Origin: JBCBEX01 sp038528235
GTDB lineage: Bacteria; Bacteroidota; Rhodothermia; Rhodothermales; Rubricoccaceae
Assembly: GCA_038528235.1 (NCBI GenBank)
Contig: JBCBEX010000088.1
Coordinates: 1-16,864, forward strand
Length of the DNA: 16,864 nt
Reading direction: 5' to 3'
Below are positions 15,724 through 16,864 of this stretch, piece after piece. The notes beneath the pieces were generated by a model that did no database searches, was not told the origin of the DNA, and saw only the letters and a list, made by a program, of their open reading frames with translations. The translations under genes were made by a program, and so were the position numbers. Position 1 is the stretch's first letter; each line of letters starts with the position of its first letter.

Positions 15724-16785
15724 CTAGACGAGCCGGAAGATGCGGTAGTTGCGGACACTCCACACCACCTCGCGTACGAGCACCCGCACGACCGTCAGCA
15801 GCGGAATCGCCACGAGCATCCCCACGATGCCCCCGAGCCGCGCGCCGACGAGCACGGCTACGAGGATCACGAGCGGGTGCGTCCCGGCCGCGCGCGAGAA
15901 GTAGAGCGGCTGCAGCAGCACGTTGTCCGAGGCCTGCGTAATCGCCATCGCCACGAAGACGCCAGGCACGAGCGAGAGGTCGCCCGTCTGCGCGATGCCG
16001 ACGAGGGAACCCGCCGCCAGCCCGAGAACCGGGCCGAAGTACGGAATCGAGTTGGCGAGGCCCGTGAAGAGGCCGATCACGACCGCACCGTCGAGACCCA
16101 CGATCATCAGCAGCACCGTCGCGATGGCGCCGACGGAAAGGCACTGCAGGGCAAGCGCGCGGAAGTAGCGCCCGAGCGTCCGTTCGAGCGTCCCCACGAG
16201 CGAGAGCGTCATCTCGAAGTAGCGGTTCGGCACGAGGTCGAGGGCTTTGTCTTCGAGCGCCTCGCCGTCCTTGAGCACGAAGAACGCCACAAACGGGACG
16301 ATGACAACGGCATAGAACACGTTGGCGAAGAAGCCGACCACGCTCGTTGCCATGGCCGTGATGCGCTCTTGCTGCACGAGGCTCTCTAGTCCCTCGCTCA
16401 CCCGCGCCTCCACCGTGCCTGGCGGCAGCGGCGTGATGCGGCTGAGCGACCGCTCCAGCGACGCCGCCACGGCCTCGATGCGCTCGGGGGTGAGCAGTTG
16501 CCCGAGCCGCCCCACCTGTTCCCCGACGTACGGGGCCAGCACCAGCAGCCCAAGCGCGACGCCGCCGATGACCGTCACGAACGCCGCAACGATGGCCGCG
16601 ACGGGAGCGAGACCCGCCCGCTCGTACCGCCCCACGATGGGCCGGAGCAGAAACGCCACCACCACGCCAACGAGCAGGTAGAGCAGGATGTCGGCGAAGA
16701 CGTAAGCGAGCCATACCGCAAGCCCGAGCGCCGCTGCCGCCAGCAGCCACCGGATGGTTCGTTCAAGGGAGAAGCGACGTGGCAT
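15724..16785 (-). CDS. AI-2E/PerM (UPF0118) family membrane transporter
   Basis: A 353-residue polytopic membrane protein. A pair of N-terminal helices (about 12-50) is followed by VVVAFLLRPIVGRYERAGL, a third helix, a large soluble section (about 95-145, with ERIEAVAASLERSL), and a C-terminal helical bundle. The family marks are GLANSIPYFGPVLGLAAG near 240-257, DNVLLQPLYFSRAAGTHPL and the closing GGIVGMLVAIPL. The family includes TqsA, proposed to export autoinducer-2, and Na+/H+ antiporters, so the substrate cannot be named from sequence. The ATG at 16785 is followed 5' by 2 bp and then by an array of TCGACCT heptamers that run off the window. It is the first visible gene of a minus-strand group with the phosphatase and DinB genes. 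Confidence 0.9.
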   Translation of the reverse strand: MPRRFSLERTIRWLLAAAALGLAVWLAYVFADILLYLLVGVVVAFLLRPIVGRYERAGLAPVAAIVAAFVTVIGGVALGLLVLAPYVGEQVGRLGQLLTPERIEAVAASLERSLSRITPLPPGTVEARVSEGLESLVQQERITAMATSVVGFFANVFYAVVIVPFVAFFVLKDGEALEDKALDLVPNRYFEMTLSLVGTLERTLGRYFRALALQCLSVGAIATVLLMIVGLDGAVVIGLFTGLANSIPYFGPVLGLAAGSLVGIAQTGDLSLVPGVFVAMAITQASDNVLLQPLYFSRAAGTHPLVILVAVLVGARLGGIVGMLVAIPLLTVVRVLVREVVWSVRNYRIFRLV

Positions 16786-16787
16786 GC

Positions 16788-16864
16788 AGGTCGAAGGTCG
16801 AAGGTCGAAGGTCGAAGGTCGAAGGTCGAAGGTCGAAGGTCGAAGGTCGAAGGTCGAAGGTCGA
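16788..16864. repeat. Perfect heptamer tandem repeat, (AGGTCGA)x11, running off the window
   Basis: From 16788 to the last base there are eleven exact copies of AGGTCGA (TCGACCT on the coding strand of the transporter), and the array continues beyond the window. It ends only 2 bp before the transporter ATG. All frames through it are open: on the minus strand it encodes a repeating STFDLRP peptide in frame with the transporter, on the plus strand RSKVEGR. Seven is not a multiple of three, so a copy-number change would shift the frame of any upstream start, or change spacing in the leader. Confidence 0.97.

Noticed and set aside
15512..16750. 412-codon frame overlapping the AI-2E transporter and the phosphatase start
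   Set aside because: Arg/Ala-rich shadow; the transporter frame has the full family motifs.
16788..16864. CRISPR array
   Set aside because: The units are 7 bp and directly abutting, with no spacers.

Overview
This is a GC-rich bacterial chromosome segment. It most likely comes from a high-GC relative of the Bacteroidota, in the Rhodothermales/Salinibacter-type lineage. The clues are a GWxTD-family secreted protein, an ATP-type PEP carboxykinase with the N-terminus usual for that group, many exported proteins, and genes without obvious Shine-Dalgarno sites. The lineage is inferred from protein style, since no rRNA or other marker lies in the window. All functional calls were made by reading motifs, without database searches.

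Layout. At 1-468 is the 3' end of a DUF4097-type beta-solenoid protein (+ strand). It converges on a two-gene minus-strand unit at 1112-2575 (GWxTD protein) and 465-1109 (tsaC/Sua5-type threonylcarbamoyl-AMP synthase); the two stop codons overlap in one CTAG. A 325-bp divergent intergenic region leads to pckA at 2901-4532 (+), followed closely by a small unrecognised gene of unusual codon use (4551-4949). Next come a paired-hairpin repeat (4952-5037) and a minus-strand SAM methyltransferase with a lipoprotein-type signal (5057-5809). A 161-bp fold-back MITE-like element (5927-6087) sits in a CTAG that forms the stop codon of a TerC-family membrane protein (6087-6965, -).

Divergent from terC runs a plus-strand cluster. 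It starts with a 1051-residue protein combining a zinc-peptidase-like domain, a Tol-type beta-propeller and an Omp85-like barrel (7144-10299). This overlaps a DUF6314-like gene (10296-10766), which is followed by an exported serine beta-lactamase-like hydrolase (10821-12386).

The right-hand part is a minus-strand unit: an AI-2E/PerM-type transporter (16785 to 15724), a large membrane-anchored SpoIIE/RsbU-type phosphatase (15660 to 12877) and a DinB-like protein (12880 to 12383). The last two overlap by ATGA. Eleven perfect copies of a heptamer run from 2 bp upstream of the transporter start off the end of the window.

The genes are mostly housekeeping (tRNA modification, gluconeogenesis) and cell-envelope or stress functions. 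No phage, CRISPR, tRNA or complete insertion sequence was seen. The most unusual items are the peptidase-propeller-barrel fusion with a palindrome inserted in its coding frame, the lipoprotein-like methyltransferase, the MITE that reconstitutes a stop codon, and the heptamer array at the transporter start.
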